Positions 8,289-15,517 of a stretch of 42,028 bases of DNA are shown in pieces. This DNA comes from Streptomyces antarcticus (GTDB lineage Bacteria > Actinomycetota > Actinomycetes > Streptomycetales > Streptomycetaceae). A program made the translations under genes and the position numbers. The notes below the pieces were generated by a model, which searched no databases, was not told the DNA's origin, and was given only the letters and a program-made list of their open reading frames with translations. The stretch's first letter is position 1. Every line of letters begins with the position of its first letter. The DNA is taken from positions 1-42,028 of the forward strand of contig NZ_JAPNLM010000045.1 of the NCBI RefSeq assembly GCF_026627255.1. The letters are read 5' to 3'.

Positions 8289-9185
8289 ATGCAACTGCTG
8301 TGGCTTCAAACCTTCATGGCCGTTTACCACACCGGGTCGTTCACCAAGGCGGCCCGCCAGCTGGGCATCACCCAGCCCACCGTCACCCAACAGGTCCGTG
8401 GACTGGAACTGGAATTCGGCCTTCCACTCTTCGAGCGCACTCCGCGCGGAGTCGTACCCACACCCAGCGCGACCGTCCTCGCCAAGGACGTGCAGGACTC
8501 CCTGAAGAACCTGAGCATCGCCATCGGCCGCCACTTCGGCGATGGCGAGGAGAACCGTCCGCTACGGATCGGAGCAACACCGGAACTGGCCGCCGCACGG
8601 CTCATGCCCTCCTTATCCCGCCTCGCCGCGGGCGGCATGGACATCAAGACATCTGTCGGCGTCAGCTACGAACTCCTCGACCGCCTCTCAGAGGGCTTCC
8701 TCGACCTGGTCGTCTCCACGATCCGACCCCGCAGACGCGGACTGGAGGCCACCCCCCTCGCCGACGAGGAACTCATCCTCGCCGCCTCACCCACGATGGC
8801 GCGAGAGCTGTTCCCGTTCGGCGTGACGGAGGCCGACGTCGACCTCGTGGCCAAAGCACCGCTCATCGCGTACGCGGAAACCCTGCCACTGATCCGGCAG
8901 TACTGGAAGGACGTCTTCGACGCCCAGCCGACGACCGCGCCCAGCGTCGTCGTACCTGACCTGCGCGCCGTCATGTCAGCCGTCATCTCCTCGGCGGGCA
9001 TCTCGGTCCTTCCCCGCTGCCTGTGCTCCGTCGCCCTCTCCTCGGAGGCCCTGGTCACCCTCCTGGAACCGGAGCTCCCACCCATCAACACCCTCTACCT
9101 GGTTGTCCGATCCGGAACCCTGGCCGACTACCGCCTCTCACAGGTCCACAGCCAACTCCTGCGCAGCGCCCAGATGTGGTCCTGA
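8289..9185 (+). CDS. LysR-family transcriptional regulator
   Basis: A 298-residue LysR-type regulator. The N-terminal winged helix-turn-helix is typical: LQTFMAVYHTGSFTKAARQL, then GITQPTVTQQVRGLELEFG and LFERTPRG. From about residue 90 a periplasmic-binding-protein-like effector domain follows, with LRIGATPELAAARL. The ATG at 8289 has GGGGGAG at 8274-8280. It is on the same strand as the cluster and separated from it by a terminator, so it has its own promoter in the gap. It most likely responds to a small acid connected with the cluster and controls it; that link is by position only. Confidence 0.85.
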   Translation: MQLLWLQTFMAVYHTGSFTKAARQLGITQPTVTQQVRGLELEFGLPLFERTPRGVVPTPSATVLAKDVQDSLKNLSIAIGRHFGDGEENRPLRIGATPELAAARLMPSLSRLAAGGMDIKTSVGVSYELLDRLSEGFLDLVVSTIRPRRRGLEATPLADEELILAASPTMARELFPFGVTEADVDLVAKAPLIAYAETLPLIRQYWKDVFDAQPTTAPSVVVPDLRAVMSAVISSAGISVLPRCLCSVALSSEALVTLLEPELPPINTLYLVVRSGTLADYRLSQVHSQLLRSAQMWS

Positions 9186-9189
9186 GCGC

Positions 9190-9235
9190 CATCCGCCGGA
9201 GGCCAATCCGGTTCCTCACACCGACCCGGCGGATG
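9190..9235. terminator. Inverted repeat downstream of the LysR gene
   Basis: Perfect 10-base arms, CATCCGCCGG at 9190-9199 and CCGGCGGATG at 9226-9235, enclose a 26-base loop just after the LysR stop and before the convergent IS630 gene. It could serve as a terminator for one or both strands; the large loop makes this only moderately likely. Confidence 0.45.
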
Positions 9236-9250
9236 CGGCCTGCCCGGCGG

Positions 9251-10393
9251 TCAGGACGAAGGACGGCGGGCGGCAGCGGCGGTCTGCCGCCAGGTGAGGG
9301 TCAGGCCGGTGCCGGCTATGAAGCCGTCGAGGGTGTGGGGCCGGTATTGGAGGCGTTTGAGGCGGTTGCGGACGAGGGTTGCGAGTCGGTCGAGGGCCAT
9401 GACGGCGAGGTTGGCGAGGCTGCGTTTGACGTGGGCCCATACCCGCTCGACGGGGTTCAGGCCGGGTGAGCAGGCGGGCAGCAGGAACACGGTCAGCCAC
9501 GCCCGCTCGGCCACGAGGTCGCGCATCCTGCGGGAGACGTGGGTGTTCAGCCGGTGCCACACGAGCACGATCGGGGCCTTGACCATCTGGTGGACTCCGT
9601 CGATCAGCGCGGTGAAGTCCCGCTCGCCCATGCTGCGACGTGTGCCTTTGCCGACGGGGTGGGTCCGAAGGCGGTGGCACAGCCGGGTCCTCGAGCCGGG
9701 CCGCATCGCGATCAGCCCGGCCACCGACAGCCGCCCCGAGCGCCGGCCGTTGATGGTGACGACCGGAGTCACTCCACGCCGTCCCCAGGTCCGTCCGCGG
9801 GGCGGCCGGCGGGTGAAGCCGGCTTCGTCCTCGAAGCAGACGTGGCCCCCCGCAGGCCCGCCCGGGCCCTTTTGCCTCCGCCCATGTCACCTCCCGCCAC
9901 GCGCTCACGGCCTGCTCGTCGCGCCCGGCGACCCGCCGGGCGGGGACTTGCGGGCTGAACCCGAGCCGGTGCATCAGCCGAGCCGGGTGGCGCCCGAGAC
10001 GCTATAGGTGACGTGGAATTTCCTGGCGATCAGCGTGGCCACCCTCGATGCGGTCCACGCCTGTTCCTCCACCCAGCCGTGCCCGGCCGGACCCTCCTCC
10101 AGGTATGCGGCGAGCTTCTCCAGGGTCCGCGGGGACAGGCGGCATCGTGACCCGCTCGGACCGCGGGAGGCCAGTGCCTGAACACCGCCGCCCCGCCACA
10201 CCTGGTGCCATTGATACGCCGACTTGACACTCACCCGCAGCCGCCGTGCGACTTCCGGCGGCTTGATCTTCTGCTCGAACAACTCGGCCGCCTGCATGCG
10301 TACCTTCTCCCGGCGCCGACGTCCCGCAGGAGTCAGCCCGCCCCCATCCGCATATTTCACACACCACGAATACAGCCACCCACCCACACCCAT
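9251..10393 (-). pseudogene. IS630-family transposase, frameshifted
   Basis: The minus strand encodes an IS630-type transposase in three pieces. The first (10393 to about 9980) is the helix-turn-helix part with EVARRLRVSVKSAYQWHQVW and LEKLAAYLEEGPAGHGW. A middle piece in another frame reads MHRLGFSPQVPARRVAGRDE. The last (9772-9251) is the DDE catalytic part with VTPVVTINGRRSGRLSVAG and SPGLNPVERVWAHVKRSL, where the final catalytic Glu is kept. Shifts lie near 9980 and 9850, so no complete enzyme is made. IS630 elements target TA and use inverted ends, but the exact ends were not identified. Confidence 0.85.
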
Positions 10394-10429
10394 CAGCGAC
10401 TTCGCAAAGATTCACCCCACGAGCTGATG

Positions 10430-10858
10430 TCAGTAGGCGGGCTGCGTGGCGGGCGTTGCCGGAGCGGCCGCGGCCTTGCGGGTCTCTCGCATTATCAGCA
10501 GGCCGTTGACCACCATCAGCGTCGCGGTCAGACCGTGGACGCCCAGCGCGGTGGCCACGGAGCCGTGGTGGGCCAGCACGGTGGTCATGTCACCGTACGC
10601 GGCGAGGGCCTCCACCAGCAGCACCCAGCCCAGCGCCCGGCGGTGGCCCGTCACCAGCAGGATGCCCAGGACCAGGGCCAGGACGACGTCGCGGATTCCC
10701 TTGATGATCAGGAAGCCGTCGCCGTCGCCGGACGGCCAGCTCGGCAGGCCGAAGCCCGGCGCCGTCGTCTCCGGCCTCAGGATGAACTCCCCCCCGAACC
10801 AGAGGATGAAGAGGATGAAGGCGGCGGCCAGGACGGTGTTGATCTTCTTCAGTAACAT
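10430..10858 (-). CDS. DUF4267 membrane protein
   Basis: A 142-residue protein with four hydrophobic segments, roughly residues 6-26, 52-72, 77-95 and 105-125, ending in an Ala/Pro/Thr tail. The region GGEFILRPETTAPGFGLP followed by KGIRDVVLALVLGILL matches DUF4267, small membrane proteins of unknown role in actinobacteria. AAGGAGAAGAACA gives a clear ribosome site before the ATG at 10858. It lies downstream of the DUF1772 gene on the same strand, 229 bases apart, and both are probably influenced by the divergent TetR gene at 11625. Confidence 0.75.
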   Translation of the reverse strand: MLLKKINTVLAAAFILFILWFGGEFILRPETTAPGFGLPSWPSGDGDGFLIIKGIRDVVLALVLGILLVTGHRRALGWVLLVEALAAYGDMTTVLAHHGSVATALGVHGLTATLMVVNGLLIMRETRKAAAAPATPATQPAY

Positions 10859-10919
10859 TGTTCTTCTCCTTGCGAGTCTTCGTCAGCTTGGTGAGCGTGG
10901 AGCTTGCCGAGTCGTGTGG

Positions 10920-10933
10920 GGCCTGATCAGGCC
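10920..10933. promoter_or_regulatory. 14-base perfect palindrome upstream of the DUF4267 gene
   Basis: GGCCTGATCAGGCC is fully palindromic and lies 62 bases before the DUF4267 start, in the gap between the DUF1772 and DUF4267 genes. A regulator site is plausible. It differs from the CTAG-type repeats near the TetR gene, so it may bind something else, or be chance in GC-rich DNA. Confidence 0.35.
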
Positions 10934-11087
10934 GCGCGGACGCGGCTGATCGAGGGGCGCGGTTTGTCGGGATCGCAGTTGTGGGATCTGAGCGGCAGCC
11001 GCATTCCCGGATGTCGGGAGTTCTGTGGCCCGCTGCCGCCCGGGGAGCGGGGATCGTGCGCCGCCAGTGCGGGGCCGGCCCGCGGGC

Positions 11088-11534
11088 TCAGACGAGGGCG
11101 GCGACGAGCAGGGTGAAGGCGGCGATGATGACGGCGACGCGGACGTAGTGGAAGCGGTCCCAGCGGTGCATCTGCTCCTTCCAGTCCTCGGGCCGGTTCT
11201 CGGGGGTCCACGTCTTGTTCCGGTTGTTGATCGGGACGAGCAGCAGGAGCGACATGACCACGCTGAGGAGCAGCAGCGCGCCGGCAGTGACGACGAGGCC
11301 GGTGCCGTGGTGGTGCCATCCGGCGATGGCCCAGACCGCGACGAGGGCGAGCGAGCCGATGTACCAGACCGGCATCACGGCGCCGAGCATCCGGCCCCCG
11401 TGGGCGTGGCCGAGTTGGCCACTGTCCTCCGGGAGGGCGTTGAGGATCGGGTTCATGACGAAGGCGACGGAGAACTCCACCCCCACCATCACGCCGACGA
11501 CCACGGTGGTGACGACCTCGAGTGCGTTGAGCAT
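11088..11534 (-). CDS. DUF1772 (anthrone-oxygenase-like) membrane protein
   Basis: A 148-residue protein with four membrane segments, about residues 6-28, 50-72, 78-98 and 125-147. The stretch FVMNPILNALPEDSG and the loop PINNRNKTWTPENRP are typical of DUF1772, a family distantly related to anthrone oxygenases. In bacteria members are mostly uncharacterised. The ATG at 11534 is chosen because the operator-rich gap starts directly upstream; longer frames would run through it. It is divergent from the TetR gene at 11625 across 90 bases and probably repressed by it. Confidence 0.75.
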   Translation of the reverse strand: MLNALEVVTTVVVGVMVGVEFSVAFVMNPILNALPEDSGQLGHAHGGRMLGAVMPVWYIGSLALVAVWAIAGWHHHGTGLVVTAGALLLLSVVMSLLLLVPINNRNKTWTPENRPEDWKEQMHRWDRFHYVRVAVIIAAFTLLVAALV

Positions 11535-11551
11535 GATGACCCTCTCGGTAT

Positions 11552-11615
11552 CTAGTGCTGCTAGCTGTCGAGGCAACGCTAGTACTACTGCCGCTTGGTT
11601 GTCTAGCGATGCTAG
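11552..11615. promoter_or_regulatory. CTAG-containing repeat array, TetR operator region
   Basis: Three related sites lie in the 90-base divergent gap: CTAGTGCTGCTAG (11552-11564), a degenerate CTAGTACTACTG (11579-11590), and the perfect inverted repeat CTAGC-GAT-GCTAG (11603-11615). The last overlaps the AGGA ribosome site before the TetR ATG at 11625. CTAG is rare in GC-rich DNA, so three copies in 64 bases point to a real site. The inferred role is autorepression and control of the DUF1772/DUF4267 genes. Confidence 0.65.
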
Positions 11616-11624
11616 GATCGAATC

Positions 11625-12203
11625 ATGTCGGTACAGGAACGCAAGGAGCGCGAACGGGCGAAGCGCGAGCGCCTCATCGTGGCGACGGCCCGCGAACTCG
11701 CCGAGCAGCAGGGCTGGGACGCGGTCACCACCCGTCGGCTCGCTGAGCGCATCGAATACAGCCAGCCCGTCCTCTACAGCCACTTCCGCGGCAAACGGGA
11801 GATCATCGGCGCCGTCGCCCTGGAGGGCGCCGCCGAGCTAGCCGCGGTGGTGCGCGCCGCCACCGCCGCCGCAGACGGCCCGCGCGAGCGGGTGTACGCC
11901 CTCGCCCGCGCCTACCTCGACTTCGCCGCACGCAACCCGGCGGTCTACGACGCCATCTTCCAGCTCGACGGCGGTCTCCCGTACGCACAGGAGGACACCC
12001 CGGCACCTCTCAAGGACGCCTTCGCCGCGCTGCTGGAGTGCCTCGGCGACGTCGCCGGGGACGGCGTCGACCCGGGGCTGTTCACCGAGACGTTCTGGGC
12101 GGCCCTGCACGGGCTGGCCACCCTGACCCGGGCCGGACGACTGCCGCCGGAGGACACCGAGCAGAGGGTGGAACTGCTGGTGGACCGGCTCTCCATGGTC
12201 TGA
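11625..12203 (+). CDS. TetR-family transcriptional regulator
   Basis: A 192-residue regulator. The DNA-binding domain occupies about residues 14-60: LIVATARELAEQQGWDAVTT, RRLAERIEYSQPVLYSHFRG and KREIIGAVAL. The C-terminal ligand domain (about 75-185) resembles the group with a conserved core after the third helix: YALARAYLDFAARNPAVYDA, FWAALHGLATLTRAGRLP. The ATG at 11625 follows AGGA at 11613-11616. It is divergent from the DUF1772 gene and surrounded by CTAG repeats, the usual layout of a local repressor. The ligand is unknown. Confidence 0.85.
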   Translation: MSVQERKERERAKRERLIVATARELAEQQGWDAVTTRRLAERIEYSQPVLYSHFRGKREIIGAVALEGAAELAAVVRAATAAADGPRERVYALARAYLDFAARNPAVYDAIFQLDGGLPYAQEDTPAPLKDAFAALLECLGDVAGDGVDPGLFTETFWAALHGLATLTRAGRLPPEDTEQRVELLVDRLSMV

Positions 12204-12401
12204 CACGCCGTCCCAGCGGGCGCGCAGCCGGAGTTCTCAGGCCCGGCTGCCTGCAGCATCGCTTCCGGTCGCTCGCGCCCACACGGCACAGCCGCAGATC
12301 GCCGGCCCCGTACCCCAGACGACACCAGCCCCGGAAGCTGCGATGATCATTGATCACGACCCGATACGCGCCCTAGATCAGCCCCCGCCGCCCCGCACCG
12401 G

Positions 12402-12632
12402 TTACGCCTTCCGCTCGGACGTCCAGCCTTGTCGGCGGAGGGTTTCGAAGCCGTCCAGGAGGAGGTCCAGGGCGAATTCGAACTCGAACTGGTCGTCGCA
12501 GCCGCCACCGACCGTGGAGCCCCCGTCGTGTGCGGCCGTCGCGGCCAGTTCCGCGATGTGCGCGTAGTGCACCGCCAGTGCGGGGTCCGGCGGGCCGGTC
12601 TGGGCCTTCATGGCGATCGTGTGCACGGTCAT
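12402..12632 (-). pseudogene. TetR-type repressor, C-terminal remnant
   Basis: A 76-codon frame reads DPALAVHYAHIAELAATAAH and DDQFEFEFALDLLLDGFETL near its end. This is the typical last part of TetR repressors of the tetracycline-repressor C-terminal type, in which the 'D..FEFGLDLLLDGLE' pattern closes the protein. No DNA-binding domain is found upstream on this strand, so it is a truncated remnant. It lies between the intact TetR gene and chrA with no clear partner. The gaps on either side (12204-12401 and 12633-12830) hold nothing recognised. Confidence 0.55.
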
Positions 12633-12830
12633 CTACCGCGCGCTGCGCCGCAAAAGATGGCTCTAGCGACCCGGCCGGTGTCGGGGCAGGCAGCCACCAT
12701 GACTTCTCCATGATCGAAGGGCCGACAGCTCCACAGCTATCGCTGCCAGGAACTCGCACGTTAGAACATCTGTCCACCATCTCCCTCGACAGGGGCGAGG
12801 GGCTGCGCGGAAGAGGTGACGCCACTGTCA

Positions 12831-14234
12831 TCACAAGGCTTGGACAGCCGCGCTTGCGAGGCCCAGTGCGGCGCAGACGCCGAGGGTGCGCAGGACGCTC
12901 CACCGCAGCCTGAAGATCATCAGCAGGGCTGCCGCCGTGATGGCCAGCGCGCTCGGGCGGATGCTCGCCAGGTCGGGGACGAGGAGGTGCAGCGGGCCCG
13001 AGCCAGTTTCGTCCACCTCCTTGAAGAGGGTGTGGAAGGCGAAGTACAGGCCGAGGTTGGCGATGACTCCGACGACGGCGGTGGTGATGCCGGTCAGTGC
13101 GGCGGAGACGGAGCGGTTGCCGCGGAGGCGCTCGATGTAGGGGGCGCCGAGGAAGATGAAGAGGAAGCAGGGGACAAAGGTCACCCATGTGGTGAGCAGG
13201 GCGCCGAGCAGGGCGGTGGCCCAGGGATCGAGGCCACCGGGGTCGCGGTAGGCGCCGAGGAACGCGACGAACTGCACGACCATGATGAGCGGTCCGGGCG
13301 TGGTCTCGGCCAGCGCCAGCCCGCGCACCATCTCGCCCGGTCCGAGCCAGCCGTACGTCTGCACTGCCTGCTGAGCGACGTAGGCGAGGACTGCGTACGC
13401 GCCTCCGAAAGTGACCAGGGCGGTGCCGGAGAAGAACACGCCCTGGGTGGTGAAGACGCTGCCGGTTCCGGTCAGCAGGGCGACCGTTACCAGCGGCGCA
13501 CCCCAGAGCAGCAGTCCGATGCCCAGAATCCGTCCGGTGCGGCGGCGGCTCGGCGCCTCCGTGTGCAAGGCGTCGTCGGAGATCAGGGGCGCCCGGTCGT
13601 CGCCATCGCTGCCGTGCGCGGCCGCCGGCCGCAGCGTGTGGGGCGCGTAGCGGGCGAGCAGCCAGCCGATGAGCCCGGCCGCCACGATGACGAGCGGGAA
13701 CGGGACGGCGAAGAGGGCGAGCGCCGCGAAGGAGAGGACAGCGAGGGCGACGAGGGCGGGGTGGGTCAGGGAGCGGCGTCCGACTCGCCAGACGGCCTGG
13801 GCGACGATGGCGACGACGGCCGGGGCGAGTCCGGCGAACAGACCTGTGACGGCAGCGGTGCTGCCGTAGGCGACGTAGAGCGCGGAGAGGGCGAGCAGGG
13901 CGACGACGCCGGGCAGGACGAACAGCGTGCCGGCGGCCAGCCCGCCCCGGGTGCCGTTGAGTAGCCAGCCGGTGTAGATGGCCAGTTGCTGGGCCTCCGG
14001 GCCGGGCAGGAGCATGCAGTAGCTCAGGGCGTGGTTGAAGCGCTGCTGGCCGATCCACCGCTTCTCCTCGACCAGGGCGCGCTGCATAACCGCGATCTGC
14101 CCGGCCGGGCCGCCGAAGGTCTGGAGGGAGATCGCGAACCAGGTGCGCAGTGCCGTACGGAAGGGCACCACGTCCCGGGGTACCGAGGCTTCGCGGGGGA
14201 TGGCGCCGGGCTCGGAGGCGCGCTGGCTGGTCAT
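12831..14234 (-). CDS. chrA: Chromate efflux transporter ChrA (long-chain type)
   Basis: A 467-residue membrane protein with two homologous chromate-transport halves. The first has WFAISLQTFGGPAGQIAVMQ, CMLLPGPEAQQLAIYTGWLL and GTLFVLPGVVALLALSALYV; the second has FSGTALVTFGGAYAVLAYVA and LALAETTPGPLIMVVQFVAF. The FGG and PGP signature motifs occur in both halves. It exports chromate from the cell using ion motive force. The ATG at 14234 overlaps the stop of the ChrB C-terminal gene as ATGA, giving translational coupling in a three-gene operon. Confidence 0.92.
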   Translation of the reverse strand: MTSQRASEPGAIPREASVPRDVVPFRTALRTWFAISLQTFGGPAGQIAVMQRALVEEKRWIGQQRFNHALSYCMLLPGPEAQQLAIYTGWLLNGTRGGLAAGTLFVLPGVVALLALSALYVAYGSTAAVTGLFAGLAPAVVAIVAQAVWRVGRRSLTHPALVALAVLSFAALALFAVPFPLVIVAAGLIGWLLARYAPHTLRPAAAHGSDGDDRAPLISDDALHTEAPSRRRTGRILGIGLLLWGAPLVTVALLTGTGSVFTTQGVFFSGTALVTFGGAYAVLAYVAQQAVQTYGWLGPGEMVRGLALAETTPGPLIMVVQFVAFLGAYRDPGGLDPWATALLGALLTTWVTFVPCFLFIFLGAPYIERLRGNRSVSAALTGITTAVVGVIANLGLYFAFHTLFKEVDETGSGPLHLLVPDLASIRPSALAITAAALLMIFRLRWSVLRTLGVCAALGLASAAVQAL

Positions 14235-14665
14235 GCGGGACTCCGTCCGTTGAGTCGGGCGCGGCGGTGGTACTCGTACAGGCCGTCGAAGAGCGGGCCG
14301 GTGATCTCCAGGACGCGCTCGTCGCTGTCGCACACCATCGACAACCCGCGCAGCACGGCGTCCAGGCCGGGTGCCTCGGGGGCGTCGAAGCGCTCGTCGG
14401 CCAGGTCGGCCTCGTGCACGATCTCGGCCAGCTTCCACAAGATCGGGTCGGTCAGCTCGTAGCGGTGCAGGATCGTCTCGAACGAACAGTCCCCGCCGTG
14501 GTGGCCGAGGCTCACGCCGCGCATGTCGAACGGCGTGGCATCGGCCGGGACATCGGCGGGATCCGCGACGAAGCTGAACCGAGCTTCGGCGTCGACATGC
14601 CGGCGGATCAGCCAAGCGCAGGCGGCCCGGTCGATGTGGACGCCAGCTCGGGTGGCCCAGTTCAC
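14231..14665 (-). CDS. chrB: Chromate resistance protein, ChrB C-terminal-domain type
   Basis: A 144-residue protein equal to the C-terminal domain of ChrB: VHIDRAACAWLIRRHVDAEA, FDMRGVSLGHHGGDCSFETI and ADLADERFDAPEAPGLDAVL. In proteobacteria ChrB is one chain and senses chromate to control chrA; here the two domains are separate genes. The GTG start at 14665 overlaps the preceding stop (GTGA) with AAAGGAG just before it. It is cytoplasmic and has conserved His/Cys/Asp residues that could bind metal or oxyanion. Confidence 0.88.
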   Translation of the reverse strand: MNWATRAGVHIDRAACAWLIRRHVDAEARFSFVADPADVPADATPFDMRGVSLGHHGGDCSFETILHRYELTDPILWKLAEIVHEADLADERFDAPEAPGLDAVLRGLSMVCDSDERVLEITGPLFDGLYEYHRRARLNGRSPA

Positions 14666-15201
14666 GATGGCTCCTTTGGTGGTTGCGCTGCGCGCGGCGC
14701 TGCCGCGCTCGCGGGGCGGTCGGTCTGTGGTGGGTCGAGCAGGGCCTGCACGGCGGCGTGGGCCAGGTCGCGTTCGGGTGGAGGGAAGAAGTCGCGGGCG
14801 CCGATGCGCCGCAGCTCGGCCCGCAGCCTGCGGATCGCGGCGAGCGGGTTCATACCAGCGGCAGGCACTTGGGCGGCCTCGTCCAGGACGGCCCGGTACT
14901 CGGCCGCGCGGGCATCGGCCATCCCTTGTACGAGTTCACGCTCCTGCCCGAGGGCGGCGGGCCTGGCCAGCCAGATCGAGGCCGCGCCGTCGGCCTCCAT
15001 CGCCTCGTCCGCGATCCACTCCAGCTGCTCCCGCGTGCGGGCATCGGCGGGCAGTGCGACCAGCCCGTCCGAGAGCTGCGCAACGCCGAGCCGCTTCAGC
15101 TTCCGCCAGATGGCGATGCGTGGCGTCGACGGCTCCCGGGGGAGCCGGTACGACAGCAGGACCCACTCGCCCGTCCCGTCTGCCCCATCGTGTTCGCTCA
15201 C
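14662..15201 (-). CDS. Chromate resistance protein, ChrB N-terminal-domain type
   Basis: A 179-residue protein matching the N-terminal domain of ChrB: EWVLLSYRLPREPSTPRIAI, WRKLKRLGVAQLSDGLVALP and a helical tail ERELVQGMADARAAEYRAVL. This part of ChrB is linked to DNA binding and chromate-responsive control. The GTG at 15201 is preferred because a GGGGGG run precedes it; the frame also has a GTG at 15213. It is the first gene of the chrB-N / chrB-C / chrA operon and is divergent from the nitrate reductase gene across about 300 bases. Confidence 0.85.
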   Translation of the reverse strand: MSEHDGADGTGEWVLLSYRLPREPSTPRIAIWRKLKRLGVAQLSDGLVALPADARTREQLEWIADEAMEADGAASIWLARPAALGQERELVQGMADARAAEYRAVLDEAAQVPAAGMNPLAAIRRLRAELRRIGARDFFPPPERDLAHAAVQALLDPPQTDRPASAAAPRAAQPPKEPS

Positions 15202-15216
15202 GCATCCCCCCACGGG

Positions 15217-15517
15217 CTGTCCCGTCGGGTCACACGGATCCAGGCAAGTCGGGCAGCCATGCGTGATGCAACCACGGTTACATCAATGGTTGGTAGAGGG
15301 GGTCCGTACAGTGGACCGTTTGAGACCGGCATCGGTGCGTGACCAACGCTCCCGGTCGGAGGCGCCCCGCTGGGGGCGGAGGGCACGCTCATTCTCACAA
15401 CGCCGATCCAGCGGGTGTGTGACGAGCGTCACCGTCCATGATCGGCCGGGGTCACGTCGGCGTAATGGACGTTTCGTACCGTCGGGGGCACGCGTCGATC
15501 AACAGAGAGGCCAGCCG
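15217..15517. promoter_or_regulatory. Divergent chr/nitrate-reductase control region with inverted repeats
   Basis: No gene is seen in this gap. It holds an inverted repeat GGTCC-7-GGACC (15301-15317); a perfect 14-base pair of arms GTGACG-AG-CGTCAC (15419-15432); and GTCAC-6-GTAAT (15451-15466). The last resembles half of an actinobacterial GlnR box (gTnAC-6-GnAAc, one mismatch) and lies 52 bases before the nitrate reductase start. GlnR is known to control nitrate assimilation in Streptomyces, so this is a reasonable but unproven site. A GAGAGG ribosome site is at 15505-15510. Confidence 0.45.

Noticed and set aside
12341..12358. TGATCATTGATCA repeat near 12343
   Set aside because: Short, AT-containing and isolated, with no gene in promoter distance; probably chance.
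12373..14058. 561-codon minus-strand frame across chrA
   Set aside because: Arg/Pro-rich out-of-frame reading of chrA, which is intact in another frame.
15217..15300. GGTTACATCAATGGTT as a full GlnR box
   Set aside because: Second half does not fit GnAAC; the site at 15451 fits better.
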